From: Cellulomonas denverensis
GTDB lineage: Bacteria; Actinomycetota; Actinomycetes; Actinomycetales; Cellulomonadaceae
Direction: 5' to 3'
NCBI RefSeq assembly: GCF_012396125.1
Contig: NZ_JAAXOX010000002.1
Span: forward strand, 1 to 64,000
DNA length: 64,000 nt
Shown here: piece by piece, positions 54,007-63,160 of the stretch
Numbering within the stretch: the first letter of the stretch is position 1
Layout of the letters: each line of letters starts with the position of its first letter
The notes under the pieces: model-generated
The model's input: only the letters and a program-made list of their open reading frames with translations
The model's database searches: none
Told to the model about the DNA's origin: nothing
Program-made: the position numbers and the translations under genes

Positions 54007-54022
54007 TCGTACACCTGTTCGC
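54007..54022 (+). promoter_or_regulatory. Probable LexA (SOS) box upstream of ruvA
   Basis: TCGTAC-ACCT-GTTCGC matches the Gram-positive/actinobacterial LexA consensus TCGAAC-N4-GTTCGA at 10 of 12 defined positions. It lies 52 bases before the ruvA GTG, inside the ruvC-ruvA spacer. A CAGACT box at 54029-54034 may be the -10. DNA-damage control of ruvAB is therefore likely. Confidence 0.6.
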
Positions 54023-54074
54023 ACCCGTGGCAGACTGCCCGGCAGTTGTCGATCGTCGAACGGAAGGACCCGGT

Positions 54075-54692
54075 GTGATCGCCTCGGTGCGCGGGACGGT
54101 GCTGACGGTGCGGTTGGATGCCGCGGTGGTCGAGGTCGGTGGGGTCGGGATGCTGGTGCAGGCGACTCCCACGACGCTGGCCGGGCTGCGGGTCGGGCAG
54201 GAGACCCGGTTGGCCACCTCGATGGTGGTCCGGGAGGACTCGCTGACCCTGTTCGGCTTCGCGGACGACGACGAGCGCGATGTGTTCGAGGTGGTGCAGT
54301 CGGTGTCCGGCGTCGGCCCGCGGCTGGCGCTGGCGATGCTGGCGGTGCACACGCCGGACGGGCTGCGGCGCGCGGTGGCCACCGAGGACCTGGCGGCGCT
54401 GAAGCGGGTGCCGGGGATCGGGCAGAAGGGCGCCCAGCGGATCGTGCTGGAGCTCGGTGACCGGCTGGGTGTGCCGGTGAGCGACGGGATCGGCGCCGGC
54501 CGGGCCCAGGCGGCGCCGGCGGACCGACGGGACGAGGTGGTCGAGGCACTGGTCGGCCTGGGCTGGAACGTCAAGGTGGCCCAGGACGCGGTGGCCGGGG
54601 TGCTCGCCGACACCGAGGGGCCGATCGGCGCCGACGAGGTCGCGGGCGTGCTGCGGGCGGCGCTGCGTGGGTTGGGTGCCGGCCGTGGCTGA
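54075..54692 (+). CDS. ruvA: Holliday junction branch migration protein RuvA
   Basis: A 205-residue junction-binding protein that loads RuvB. The N-terminal OB domain starts [20 protein letters not shown]. Two helix-hairpin-helix motifs follow in [14 protein letters not shown] and [21 protein letters not shown] flexible linker leads to the C-terminal RuvB-contacting domain ([20 protein letters not shown]). The GTG at 54075 follows GGAAGG by seven bases. Its stop lies inside the ruvB start region, so RuvA and RuvB are coupled. Confidence 0.96.
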   Translation: MIASVRGTVLTVRLDAAVVEVGGVGMLVQATPTTLAGLRVGQETRLATSMVVREDSLTLFGFADDDERDVFEVVQSVSGVGPRLALAMLAVHTPDGLRRAVATEDLAALKRVPGIGQKGAQRIVLELGDRLGVPVSDGIGAGRAQAAPADRRDEVVEALVGLGWNVKVAQDAVAGVLADTEGPIGADEVAGVLRAALRGLGAGRG

Positions 54693-55734
54693 CGTCGAGC
54701 TGCCCGAGGACGACGGGGGAGAGTCCCTGGTCCGGGCGGGCGCGGACGAGCTGGAGCGGGCGGCCGAGGCGGCACTGCGGCCCCGGCACCTGGACGAGTT
54801 CGTCGGCCAGGCGGTGGTGCGCGAGCAACTGTCGCTGGTGCTGCAGTCGGCGCTGGCACGCGGGCGCACCCCGGACCACGTGCTGCTGTCCGGTCCGCCC
54901 GGACTGGGCAAGACCACGTTGGCGATGATCATCGCGGCCGAGTTGGGCACCTCGCTGCGGGTGACCAGCGGCCCGGCGATCCAGCACGCCGGCGACCTGG
55001 CGGCGATCCTGTCCTCCCTGGAGGAGGGCGAGGTGCTGTTCCTGGACGAGATCCACCGGCTGGCCCGTCCGGCGGAGGAACTGCTCTACGTCGCGATGGA
55101 GGACTTCCGGGTCGACGTCGTGGTCGGCAAGGGCGCCGGGGCGAGTGCGATCCCGCTGGCGCTGCCACCGTTCACCGTGGTCGGCGCGACCACCCGGGCC
55201 GGGCTGCTGCCCGCCCCGCTGCGGGACCGGTTCGGCTTCACCGGGCACCTGGACTTCTACGCCGACCACGAGCTGGAGCGGGTGCTGCTGCGCTCGGCCG
55301 GACTGCTCGGCGTGCCGCTGGACGTGGAGGCCGCGTCCGAGATCGCCTCCCGGTCGCGCGGGACCCCGCGGATCGCGAACCGGTTGCTGCGCCGGGTCCG
55401 GGACTGGGCGGAGGTGCGCGGCACCGGCGAACTGACGTTGGATGCCGCCCGGGCCGCGCTGGAGGTCTACGAGGTCGACGTGCGCGGCCTGGACCGGCTG
55501 GACCGGGCGGTGCTGACCGCGCTGTGCACCCGGTTCGGCGGCGGGCCGGTGGGCCTGACCACCCTCGCGGTGGCGGTCGGCGAGGAGCCAGAGACGGTCG
55601 AGACGGTGGCCGAGCCGTTCCTGGTCCGCGAAGGGCTGATCGGTCGCACCCCGCGCGGCCGGGTGGCCACCGCCGAGGGCTGGGCGCACCTGGGGCTGTC
55701 CGCGCCGGCGCCCACCGGGACCCTCTTCGGCTGA
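54685..55734 (+). CDS. ruvB: Holliday junction helicase RuvB
   Basis: A 349-residue AAA+ motor for branch migration. [19 protein letters not shown] is the RuvB N-terminal signature. Walker A is [14 protein letters not shown] (near residue 70), Walker B is [12 protein letters not shown], sensor 1 is GATTRAGLL, the arginine finger is in PLRDRFGF, and sensor 2 is [17 protein letters not shown]. The C-terminal winged helix ends [18 protein letters not shown]. Three in-frame GTG codons (54667, 54676, 54685) are possible; 54685 is taken as the shortest overlap with ruvA. Confidence 0.96.
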   Translation: MADVELPEDDGGESLVRAGADELERAAEAALRPRHLDEFVGQAVVREQLSLVLQSALARGRTPDHVLLSGPPGLGKTTLAMIIAAELGTSLRVTSGPAIQHAGDLAAILSSLEEGEVLFLDEIHRLARPAEELLYVAMEDFRVDVVVGKGAGASAIPLALPPFTVVGATTRAGLLPAPLRDRFGFTGHLDFYADHELERVLLRSAGLLGVPLDVEAASEIASRSRGTPRIANRLLRRVRDWAEVRGTGELTLDAARAALEVYEVDVRGLDRLDRAVLTALCTRFGGGPVGLTTLAVAVGEEPETVETVAEPFLVREGLIGRTPRGRVATAEGWAHLGLSAPAPTGTLFG

Positions 55735-55808
55735 GCACGGCCCCGCGAGCCGTCCGCCGGGAACCTCGCCCGTCCCGCACTCGTTAGGAGCCCCGGAGCC
55801 GTGGCGCC

Positions 55809-55814
55809 TAGACT
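55809..55814 (+). promoter_or_regulatory. Candidate -10 box for yajC-secDF
   Basis: TAGACT lies 28 bases before the yajC GTG at 55843, giving a short leader with a GGGAG ribosome-binding site. Confidence 0.5.
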
Positions 55815-55842
55815 GCGGCGGACGTCATTCGTAGGGAGCACC

Positions 55843-56232
55843 GTGGATCCTCTGATCATCATCCTCGTCATCGGCGTCGCCGCCATGTGGTTCATGTCGC
55901 GCCGGGCGCGCAAGCAGCAGCAGGCGGCGGCCAGTTTCCGCGACAACCTGCAGCCCGGCCAGGAGGTCATGACCGGCTCGGGTCTGTTCGGGACCGTCGT
56001 GGGCGTCGAGGGTGACGTGGTGACCCTGGAGTCGACCCCGGGCACCGAGACCCGGTGGCTGAAGGCCGCGATCGCCAAGGTCGTGGAGCCGCCGGTCGAG
56101 GACGAGGACGAGGACATCGAGGACCCCGAGGATTCGGAGACCGACGAGTTCGACGTCACCGACCGTCCGCTGACCGACGAGGGCACCACCATCGAGCCCT
56201 TCGGTGACGAGGACGGCAAGAACAAGAACTGA
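55843..56232 (+). CDS. yajC: Preprotein translocase subunit YajC
   Basis: A 129-residue membrane protein of the Sec accessory complex. One N-terminal helix (DPLIIILVIGVAAMWFMSRR) is followed by RKQQQAAASFRDNLQPGQEV and GSGLFGTVVGVEGDVVTLES, the YajC core. The C-terminal 45 residues are strongly acidic (EDEDEDIEDPED), an actinobacterial extension. The GTG follows GGGAG. secD and secF follow on the same strand, separated from yajC by a hairpin-bearing spacer. Confidence 0.93.
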   Translation: MDPLIIILVIGVAAMWFMSRRARKQQQAAASFRDNLQPGQEVMTGSGLFGTVVGVEGDVVTLESTPGTETRWLKAAIAKVVEPPVEDEDEDIEDPEDSETDEFDVTDRPLTDEGTTIEPFGDEDGKNKN

Positions 56233-56280
56233 TCCGACCGGGCAAGATCCCGGCGTTCAGCCGGCCGGGGCCCTACCATC

Positions 56281-56309
56281 CGTACCGCCCGCATTCCGCG
56301 GGCGGTACG
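56281..56309 (+). promoter_or_regulatory. Perfect hairpin between yajC and secD
   Basis: CGTACCGCCCGC (56281-56292) and GCGGGCGGTACG (56298-56309) form a perfect 12-bp stem with an ATTCC loop. It ends 20 bases before the secD TTG start and only a few bases before its purine-rich ribosome-binding region. It may attenuate transcription between yajC and secD or affect initiation. Confidence 0.55.
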
Positions 56310-56329
56310 CGCACGAGAGAAGAAGAGCG

Positions 56330-58405
56330 TTGGCCCCTCCCACACGCCGCCGGCACAGCCCGGCGCGCCCGCTGATCACGCTGGTGGTCTTGATCGTCGC
56401 CGTCTTCGCCGCGCTCTTCGCCGGGACGAAGTGGTCCGACGCGACCTGGACCCCGAAGCTCGCCCTCGACCTCGAGGGTGGCACCCAGCTGATCCTGGCG
56501 CCCCGGACCGAGGACAACTCGGCGGTCAGCCAGGCCACGATCCAGCAGGCGATCGAGGTCATCCGGCAGCGGGTGGACTCCTCCGGTGTCGCCGAGGCGG
56601 AGATCAGCAGCCAGGGCGGGTCCAACATCGTCGTGGCGCTGCCCGGCAAGCCCAGTGAGGCCACGCTCGACCTGGTGCGCACCTCCGCCCAGATGGAGTT
56701 CCGGCCGGTGCTGACCTACGCCGACCCGACGCCGACCGATGACTCCACCGCGGACGCGTCCGCCACCGCCGACCCGTCGGCCGAGGAGACGGTGAGCCCG
56801 GACGACGCCGCCACCGCCGAGCCCACCGACGGCGCCACCGCGGAGAACTCGTCGGCCTCCACCGACGCGGTGTTCCAGAACGCGGTCGCCACCTCGCAGG
56901 ACCAGGCCGTGGTGCGCAACGCCGCCGCCACCGACGACCCGAGCGCCGAGCCGACCGCCGAGGCCACCGACGGCACCGACGCGACCGGCCCCGAGTCGCC
57001 GAGCGACACCGACTACTACGTCACCCAGGAGGTGCTGGACGAGTTCAACGCGCTCGACTGCACCGACCCGGACAACCTCACCGGTGGTCAGGACTCCGAC
57101 CCGGACGCCGCGATGGTCACCTGTGACCCGTCCGGCACGGTGAAGTACATCCTGGGCCCGGTCGAGATCACCGGCGACCACATCTCCAACGCCTCCTCCG
57201 GCATGGGCGTGAACTCCCAGGGCGTGTCCACCGGTCAGTGGGTGGTCAACCTGGAGTTCGACAAGACCGGCACCGAGCAGTTCACCGAGGTCACCACCCG
57301 GCTGCAGGGCCTGACCTCGCCGCAGAACCAGTTCGCCATCGTGCTGGACGGCCTGGTCATCTCCGCGCCGTCGCTGTCCTCCGGGACGATCATCTCCGAC
57401 GGCAAGGCGGAGATCTCCGGCTCCTTCACCCGGGAGACGGCGACCACGCTGGCGAACCAGCTGAAGTTCGGCGCGCTGCCGATCTCCTTCGAGGTGCAGT
57501 CCGAGGAGCAGATCTCCGCGACCCTGGGCTCCGAGCAGTTGGAGAAGGGCCTGATCGCGGGCCTGATCGGCCTGCTGCTGGTCGTGCTCTACTCGCTGTT
57601 CCAGTACCGGGCGCTCGGCTTCGTCACCGTGCTGTCCCTGGTGATCGCGGCGGTGATGACCTACGGGGTGATCACCCTGCTGTCCTGGACCCAGGGGTAC
57701 CGGCTCTCGCTGCCCGGTGTGGCCGGCCTGATCGTCGCGATCGGTATCACGGCGGACTCGTTCATCGTGTACTTCGAACGCATCCGGGACGAACTGCGTG
57801 AGGGCCGCACCCTGGTCGCCGCCGTCGACCGCGGCTGGGAGCGGGCACGCCGCACCATCCTGGCCTCCGACGCGGTGAACTTCCTGGCCGCGATCGTGCT
57901 GTACTTCCTGGCCGTCGGCTCGGTGCGCGGGTTCGCGTTCACCCTGGGCCTGACCACGCTGATCGACCTGCTGATCGTGTTCCTGTTCACCCACCCGGTG
58001 ATGCTGATGATCGCCAAGACCAAGTTCTTCGGCAGTGGTCACCCGCTGTCCGGCCTGGATCCGCGCCGGTTGGGCGCCCCCACCGGAACCCGGTACGTCG
58101 GCCGCGGGCGGGTGGCCACCGGCCGCCGCGCCGAGCCCGCCGACGCCGGGCTGTCCAGCGAGAACCCGCTGGTCGCCACCACCGTGGCCGGCGGCACCAT
58201 CGCCGAGCGCCGCGCCGCGGCCAAGGCGGCCGCCGCGGGGACCACCGGCGCCGAGTCGATCGGCGCCGAGTCCACCGGCGCAGGCTCCACCGGCGCCGGG
58301 TCCATGGGCGCCGACGACACCGGTCCCGGCAGTCCCGGGACCGCACCGGACGATCCGGCGCAGGACGGCAGCACCCCGGCCGAGCGCACCGAGGGGAACG
58401 ACTGA
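56330..58405 (+). CDS. secD: Protein translocase subunit SecD
   Basis: A 691-residue RND-type membrane protein that uses the proton gradient to pull exported proteins across the membrane. After a first helix (about 16-34) come DLEGGTQLIL and IRQRVDSSGVAEAEISSQGG of the P1 domain. Residues about 129-223 are an unusual Asp/Thr/Ala/Glu-rich low-complexity insertion. GRITG-like P1 head segments follow, then five membrane helices with VAGLIVAIGITADSFIVYFE and ERIRDELREGRTL. The C-terminal 120 residues form a polar tail with repeated GAESTGAGSTGA-type units. The frame is open from 56204, but TTG at 56330 follows AGAAGAAGAG and starts near the normal N terminus. The stop overlaps secF as TGATG. Confidence 0.92.
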   Translation: MAPPTRRRHSPARPLITLVVLIVAVFAALFAGTKWSDATWTPKLALDLEGGTQLILAPRTEDNSAVSQATIQQAIEVIRQRVDSSGVAEAEISSQGGSNIVVALPGKPSEATLDLVRTSAQMEFRPVLTYADPTPTDDSTADASATADPSAEETVSPDDAATAEPTDGATAENSSASTDAVFQNAVATSQDQAVVRNAAATDDPSAEPTAEATDGTDATGPESPSDTDYYVTQEVLDEFNALDCTDPDNLTGGQDSDPDAAMVTCDPSGTVKYILGPVEITGDHISNASSGMGVNSQGVSTGQWVVNLEFDKTGTEQFTEVTTRLQGLTSPQNQFAIVLDGLVISAPSLSSGTIISDGKAEISGSFTRETATTLANQLKFGALPISFEVQSEEQISATLGSEQLEKGLIAGLIGLLLVVLYSLFQYRALGFVTVLSLVIAAVMTYGVITLLSWTQGYRLSLPGVAGLIVAIGITADSFIVYFERIRDELREGRTLVAAVDRGWERARRTILASDAVNFLAAIVLYFLAVGSVRGFAFTLGLTTLIDLLIVFLFTHPVMLMIAKTKFFGSGHPLSGLDPRRLGAPTGTRYVGRGRVATGRRAEPADAGLSSENPLVATTVAGGTIAERRAAAKAAAAGTTGAESIGAESTGAGSTGAGSMGADDTGPGSPGTAPDDPAQDGSTPAERTEGND

Positions 58406-59496
58406 TGGCTGTGAACTTCGCCCAGTGGGGCAATGACCTCTACACCGGCCGCCGGTCGTACAACATCGTCGGCCGCCGCCGGCTGTGGTTCCTGATCGGC
58501 GGGATCCTGGTGGTCCTGTCGGCGATCCTGCTGATCAAGCCGGGTCTGCAGCCGGGCATCGAGTTCCGCGGTGGCTCCGAGTTCACCGTCTCCAACGTGA
58601 GCTCCACCGACCAGCAGCCGGCGATCGATGCGGTCGCGCAGGTGGCCCCGGACGAGGTCCCGCGGGTGACCACCGTCGGGTCCTCCGGCATCCGGGTCCA
58701 GACCGCCGAGCTCACCAACGACCAGGTGGAGCAGGTCCGGGTCGCACTGGAGGAGGCCTACGGCGTCACCGACGACGACGTCGCCTCGTCCTACATCGGC
58801 CCGACCTGGGGCGCCGACGTGTCCAAGAAGGCCGGCACCTCGCTGGTGGTCTTCCTGGTGCTGCTCGCCGTGGTGATGACCGTGTACTTCCGCAACTGGC
58901 GGATGGCGGCGGCGGCGATCATCGCGCTGTTCCACGACATCGCGGTCACCGTGGGCGTCTACGCCGCGGTCGGCTGGGAGGTCACCCCGGCGACCGTGAT
59001 CGGCTTCCTGACCATCCTGGGCTACTCGGTCTACGACACCGTCGTGGTCTTCGACAAGGTCCGGGAGAACACGGTCGGGGTGACCGAGCAGGGCAAGGCC
59101 ACCTACGAGGAACGCGCGAACCTGGCGGTCAACCAGACCCTGGTCCGGTCGATCAACACCTCCGTGGTCGCCCTGCTGCCGGTGGCGGCGATCCTGTTCA
59201 TCGGTGCCTTCGTGCTGGGCGCCGGGACGCTGCGTGACATCGCGCTCGCCCTGTTCATCGGCATGTTCGTCGGCGCGTTCTCCTCGGTCTTCCTGGCCAC
59301 CCCGCTGGAGGTCGCGTTCCGGCTGCGGGAGAAGCCGATCCGGGAGCACACCGCCAAGGTGCTCGCCGCCCGGTCGGCCGCCGTGGTCGAGGCAGGCGAC
59401 GACACCGCCACCGCCGACTCGCTCCGGATGACCGGCCAGATCCGTCCGGGGTCCCACCAGGGCACCTCCGCCCAGCCGCGCCGGAAGGGCCGCTGA
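58405..59496 (+). CDS. secF: Protein translocase subunit SecF
   Basis: A 363-residue partner of SecD. It begins with a cytoplasmic segment and TM1 (LWFLIGGILVVLSAILLI), followed by PGIEFRGGSEFTV, the SecF signature. Five further helices include FFRNWRMA-like YFRNWRMAAAAIIALFHDIA and GYSVYDTVVVFDKVRENT. The C-terminal tail is basic. It overlaps secD and apt by one base each (TGATG), so secD, secF and apt form one coupled unit, a common actinobacterial arrangement. Confidence 0.95.
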   Translation: MAVNFAQWGNDLYTGRRSYNIVGRRRLWFLIGGILVVLSAILLIKPGLQPGIEFRGGSEFTVSNVSSTDQQPAIDAVAQVAPDEVPRVTTVGSSGIRVQTAELTNDQVEQVRVALEEAYGVTDDDVASSYIGPTWGADVSKKAGTSLVVFLVLLAVVMTVYFRNWRMAAAAIIALFHDIAVTVGVYAAVGWEVTPATVIGFLTILGYSVYDTVVVFDKVRENTVGVTEQGKATYEERANLAVNQTLVRSINTSVVALLPVAAILFIGAFVLGAGTLRDIALALFIGMFVGAFSSVFLATPLEVAFRLREKPIREHTAKVLAARSAAVVEAGDDTATADSLRMTGQIRPGSHQGTSAQPRRKGR

Positions 59497-60041
59497 TGAC
59501 CACCTCGCACCAGGACGAACAACTCGCCGAACGGATCTCCCAGCTGGTCCGGGACGTGCCGGACTACCCGAATGCCGGCGTGATCTTCAAGGACATCACG
59601 CCGCTGCTCGCGGATGCCGACACCTTCGCCGCCACGGTCAAGGCGATGGCGCACGCGATCCCGGGCCCGATCGACCTGGTCGCCGGGATGGAGGCGCGTG
59701 GCTTCATCGTCGCCGCCCCGGTCGCCCAGGAGCTCGGCGCCGGCTTCGTGCCGATCCGCAAGGCCGGCAAGCTGCCCGGCCCGGTCGCCCGGCGGGAGTA
59801 CGAGCTGGAGTACGGCACCGCCGCGGTGGAGGTGCACCCCTTCACCGTCCGGCCCGGATCCAGGGTCCTGGTGGTGGACGACGTGCTCGCTACCGGTGGC
59901 ACCGCGCTGGCGACCATCGAGCTGCTGGAGGAATGCGGCGCCGAGGTCGTGGGGTTGAGCTTCTTGATGGAGCTGACGTTCCTGCCCGGGCGTGAGCGCC
60001 TGGCGGGGCATCCGCTCAGTGCGCTGCTGAGTGTGGACTGA
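59496..60041 (+). CDS. apt: Adenine phosphoribosyltransferase
   Basis: A 181-residue purine-salvage enzyme that makes AMP from adenine and PRPP. VPDYPNAGVIFKDITPLLAD and GMEARGFIVAAPVAQELGAG form the adenine side. VLVVDDVLATGGTALATIEL (about 128-147) is the PRPP-binding loop. The ATG overlaps the secF stop as TGATG. rel follows with its own -10 box. Apt and rel neighbouring each other is common and links purine salvage with (p)ppGpp metabolism. Confidence 0.95.
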   Translation: MTTSHQDEQLAERISQLVRDVPDYPNAGVIFKDITPLLADADTFAATVKAMAHAIPGPIDLVAGMEARGFIVAAPVAQELGAGFVPIRKAGKLPGPVARREYELEYGTAAVEVHPFTVRPGSRVLVVDDVLATGGTALATIELLEECGAEVVGLSFLMELTFLPGRERLAGHPLSALLSVD

Positions 60042-60049
60042 GCTGGTCG

Positions 60050-60055
60050 TAGAAT
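60050..60055 (+). promoter_or_regulatory. -10 box of rel
   Basis: TAGAAT, the best -10 match in this region, lies 60 bases before the rel ATG at 60116, which has a GGGGAGGTG site. Confidence 0.55.
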
Positions 60056-60115
60056 CGTCCGATCGTCCGTCCGGGACGGTGGTGACCGGCCTGGGGCCGA
60101 GGGGAGGTGGGTGTC

Positions 60116-62434
60116 ATGGCGGATTCCGTGCGCACGCCTGACGCCCGCGAGACCCCCGCGGTCACCGGTGCCACCGCCCGGGTGCGCCAGCGCCTCGCCC
60201 GGTTCGGGCAGGGCCGGGTGCCCGGTCAGACCGCGGCGATCGAGCCGCTGTTGCAGGCGGTGCGGACCAACCACCCCCGGGCCGATCTCGGTCTGATCGA
60301 GCGCGCCTACATCACGGCGGAGAAGGCCCACCGCGGGCAGCTGCGCAAGAGCGGTGACCCGTACATCACCCACCCGGTGGCAGTGGCCACGATCCTGGCC
60401 GAGCTCGGGATGACCCCGCCGACCCTGGCGGCCGCGCTGCTGCACGACACGGTCGAGGACACCGACTACTCGCTGGATCAGCTGCGCACCGAGTACGGCC
60501 CCGAGATCGCCATGCTGGTGGACGGCGTGACCAAGCTGGACAAGGTCACCTACGGCGACGCGGCGCAGGCCGAGACCGTGCGCAAGATGGTCATCGCGAT
60601 GTCCCGGGACATCCGGGTGCTGGTGATCAAGCTCGCCGACCGGCTGCACAACGCCCGTACCTGGAAGTTCGTCCCGCAGCACAAGGCCGAGGGCAAGGCC
60701 CGCGAGACCCTGGAGATCTACGCCCCGCTGGCGCACCGGCTGGGCATGAACACGATTAAGTGGGAGCTGGAGGACCTGTCCTTCGCCACGCTCTACCCGA
60801 AGGTGTACGAGGAGATCGTGCACCTGGTGGCCGAGCGCGCCCCGGCCCGCGAGGAGTACCTGGCCACCGTCCGCGAGCAGGTCGGCGGCGACCTGCGCTC
60901 GGCGAAGATCAAGGCCACGGTCACCGGCCGGCCGAAGCACTACTACTCGATCTACCAGAAGATGATCGTCCGCGGTCGCGACTTCGCGGACATCTACGAC
61001 CTGGTGGGCGTGCGGGTCCTGGTGGACACCGTGCGGGACTGCTACGCGGCGCTCGGCACGCTGCACGCGCGATGGAACCCGGTCCCCGGCCGGTTCAAGG
61101 ACTACATCGCGATGCCGAAGTTCAACCTGTACCAGTCGCTGCACACCACCGTGATCGGCCCCGGCGGCAAGCCGGTGGAGATCCAGATCCGTACCCACGA
61201 CATGCACCGTCGTGCCGAGTACGGCGTGGCGGCGCACTGGAAGTACAAGGAGAACGCCAAGAACCAGGGCGGCGGCGACGAGCCGGACGGCGCCGACATG
61301 ACCTGGCTGCGGCAGCTGGTGGACTGGCAGAAGGAGACCGCGGACCCCTCGGAGTTCCTGGACTCGCTGCGGTTCGAGATCGCCGACGGCGAGGTGTACG
61401 TCTTCACGCCCAAGGGTGACGTGATGGCGCTGCCTGCCGGTGCGACCCCGGTGGACTTCGCGTACTCGGTGCACACCGAGGTCGGGCACCGGACCATGGG
61501 CGCCCGGGTCAACGGCCGACTGGTCCCGCTGGACACCAAGCTGGAGAACGGCGACGTCGTCGAGGTCTTCACCTCCAAGTCGGAGACCGCCGGACCGTCC
61601 CGCGACTGGCTCGGCTTCGTCACCAGCCCGCGTGCCCGGAACAAGATCCGGCAGTGGTTCACCAAGGAGCGCCGCGAAGAGGCGATCGAGCACGGCAAGG
61701 ACTCGATCGCGAAGGCGATGCGCAAGCAGAACCTGCCGATCCAGCGGTTGCTGTCGCACGAGGCCCTGGTCGGCCTGGCGAACGAGATGCGCTACGCGGA
61801 CGTGTCCGCGCTGTACGCGGCGGTCGGCGAGGGCCAGGTGTCCGCTGCCTCCGTGGTGCAGAAGCTGGTGCAGGCGATGGGCGGCGAGCCCGGCACCGAG
61901 GAGGACATCGCCGAGACCGCGCGCCCGGGCCAGACCGCCCGGCGGGTGCGCACCGGCGACCCGGGTGTCGTGGTCAAGGGCGTCGACGACATCTGGGTGA
62001 AGCTCGCCAAGTGCTGCACCCCGGTGCCCGGCGACGACATCGTCGGCTTCATCACCCGCGGTGACGGGGTCAGCGTGCACCGGTCGGACTGCATCAACGT
62101 CGGCCAGTTGCGCCAGCAGCCCGAGCGCATGGTGGACGTCGAGTGGAGCCAGGGCACCGGTGGGCTGTTCCTGGTCCAGATCCAGGTCGAGGCGCTGGAC
62201 CGGTCCCGGCTGCTGTCGGACATCACCCGGGTGCTCTCGGACAGTCACGTCAACATCCTCTCCGCGTCGGTGTCGACCTCCCGGGACCGGGTGGCGATGT
62301 CGCGCTTCGTCTTCGAGATGGCCGAGCCCTCGCACCTGGCCTCGGTGCTGGCCGCGGTCCGCAAGGTCGAGGGCGTCTTCGACGTGTACCGGATCACCGG
62401 CGCGAAGGCGGATCACCAGCCCGTCGGCGGCTGA
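60116..62434 (+). CDS. rel: Bifunctional (p)ppGpp synthetase/hydrolase Rel
   Basis: A 772-residue long Rel/Spo enzyme. The HD hydrolase domain has [17 protein letters not shown] and [18 protein letters not shown] with intact HD and ED residues, so hydrolysis of ppGpp is expected. The synthetase domain has [33 protein letters not shown], where RFKD is the RxKD form of bifunctional enzymes, and [24 protein letters not shown] domain ([20 protein letters not shown]), a zinc-finger/helical region ([20 protein letters not shown]) and a C-terminal ACT domain (about 685-772) sense the ribosome and amino acids. The ATG at 60116 is preferred over the GTG nine bases upstream because of GGGAGGTG. Confidence 0.96.
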   Translation: MADSVRTPDARETPAVTGATARVRQRLARFGQGRVPGQTAAIEPLLQAVRTNHPRADLGLIERAYITAEKAHRGQLRKSGDPYITHPVAVATILAELGMTPPTLAAALLHDTVEDTDYSLDQLRTEYGPEIAMLVDGVTKLDKVTYGDAAQAETVRKMVIAMSRDIRVLVIKLADRLHNARTWKFVPQHKAEGKARETLEIYAPLAHRLGMNTIKWELEDLSFATLYPKVYEEIVHLVAERAPAREEYLATVREQVGGDLRSAKIKATVTGRPKHYYSIYQKMIVRGRDFADIYDLVGVRVLVDTVRDCYAALGTLHARWNPVPGRFKDYIAMPKFNLYQSLHTTVIGPGGKPVEIQIRTHDMHRRAEYGVAAHWKYKENAKNQGGGDEPDGADMTWLRQLVDWQKETADPSEFLDSLRFEIADGEVYVFTPKGDVMALPAGATPVDFAYSVHTEVGHRTMGARVNGRLVPLDTKLENGDVVEVFTSKSETAGPSRDWLGFVTSPRARNKIRQWFTKERREEAIEHGKDSIAKAMRKQNLPIQRLLSHEALVGLANEMRYADVSALYAAVGEGQVSAASVVQKLVQAMGGEPGTEEDIAETARPGQTARRVRTGDPGVVVKGVDDIWVKLAKCCTPVPGDDIVGFITRGDGVSVHRSDCINVGQLRQQPERMVDVEWSQGTGGLFLVQIQVEALDRSRLLSDITRVLSDSHVNILSASVSTSRDRVAMSRFVFEMAEPSHLASVLAAVRKVEGVFDVYRITGAKADHQPVGG

Positions 62435-62447
62435 TCCGGCGTCCGGG

Positions 62448-63026
62448 TCAGCCGAGCCGGCGCAGGGCCTCGCGCAGGGTCCGGTCGCCCCGGACCACCC
62501 CGCGCTGACGTCCGAGCCCCGCCACCCGGTTGAGGGCCGCCTGCAGGTCGACTCCCTGGCCGGCCAGCCGCAGGAGCCGGGGGAGTGCCGCCACCGGCTC
62601 GGTGAAGCAGGCCAGGTCCACCGCAGTGCGCAGCGGGGTGGTGACCGGCACGCCGGCGATCTCGGTCCGGTCCCGCGCGGGCAGGACGTTCTGGTGCAGG
62701 ATCCGGCCGGGCAGGTTCCGTGGCCGGTGCGCCCCCGGTGGTGAGATCAGGGCGAGCGCGGTCGGCCCGGCATCGCCGACGTGGATCCAGTACGCGGTGG
62801 CGCCGCCGAGCAGCCAGCCGCGGGGGAGCAGCCCGTGCAGGGCGGCGGCCCGGTGTGCCGGGGTGGGGCGGCGGCGCACCGGCATCGCCACCCCGGGGGC
62901 GACGACCCGCAGCGCACCCTCGTGGACGAGGATCTGCCAGGCGATCGGGTCGAGGTCGGTGGGCCGGAACAGGCCGTCATCGCGGGCGGCGGGCCTCAGG
63001 GGCGGGGGCATCGTGGTCACTGACAT
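62448..63026 (-). CDS. AbiEi antitoxin-like protein (orphan)
   Basis: A 192-residue protein resembling the AbiEi_C/type IV antitoxin-like family: an N-terminal winged-helix-like part (DPIAWQILVHEGALRVVAPG), AALHGLLPRGWLLGGATAYW, LISPPGAHRPRN, and the hallmark EIAGVPVTTPLRTAVDLACF (about 118-137). No AbiEii nucleotidyltransferase gene is beside it. Such solitary members are frequent in actinobacteria and may be regulators or part of endonuclease-like (DUF559) proteins lacking the nuclease. The ATG at 63026 follows GGTGGAG. It is convergent with rel, 13 bases from its stop. Confidence 0.65.
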   Translation of the reverse strand: MSVTTMPPPLRPAARDDGLFRPTDLDPIAWQILVHEGALRVVAPGVAMPVRRRPTPAHRAAALHGLLPRGWLLGGATAYWIHVGDAGPTALALISPPGAHRPRNLPGRILHQNVLPARDRTEIAGVPVTTPLRTAVDLACFTEPVAALPRLLRLAGQGVDLQAALNRVAGLGRQRGVVRGDRTLREALRRLG

Positions 63027-63115
63027 GGCTCCACCCTGCGCCGGTCGGCGGGCGGTGCCCAGCCCCTCGGACGGATCTGGGGACAACCTGCGGTCCAGTG
63101 CCGGCTGTGGACAGA

Positions 63116-63151
63116 CGAAGGGCCCGGAACGTCGCCGTTCCGGGCCCTTCG
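63116..63151 (-). terminator. Hairpin terminator of the DUF349 gene
   Basis: A perfect 16-bp stem (63116-63131 with 63136-63151) around a TCGC loop, ending ten bases beyond the DUF349 stop on the minus strand. Confidence 0.75.
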
Positions 63152-63160
63152 GTGGCGGAA

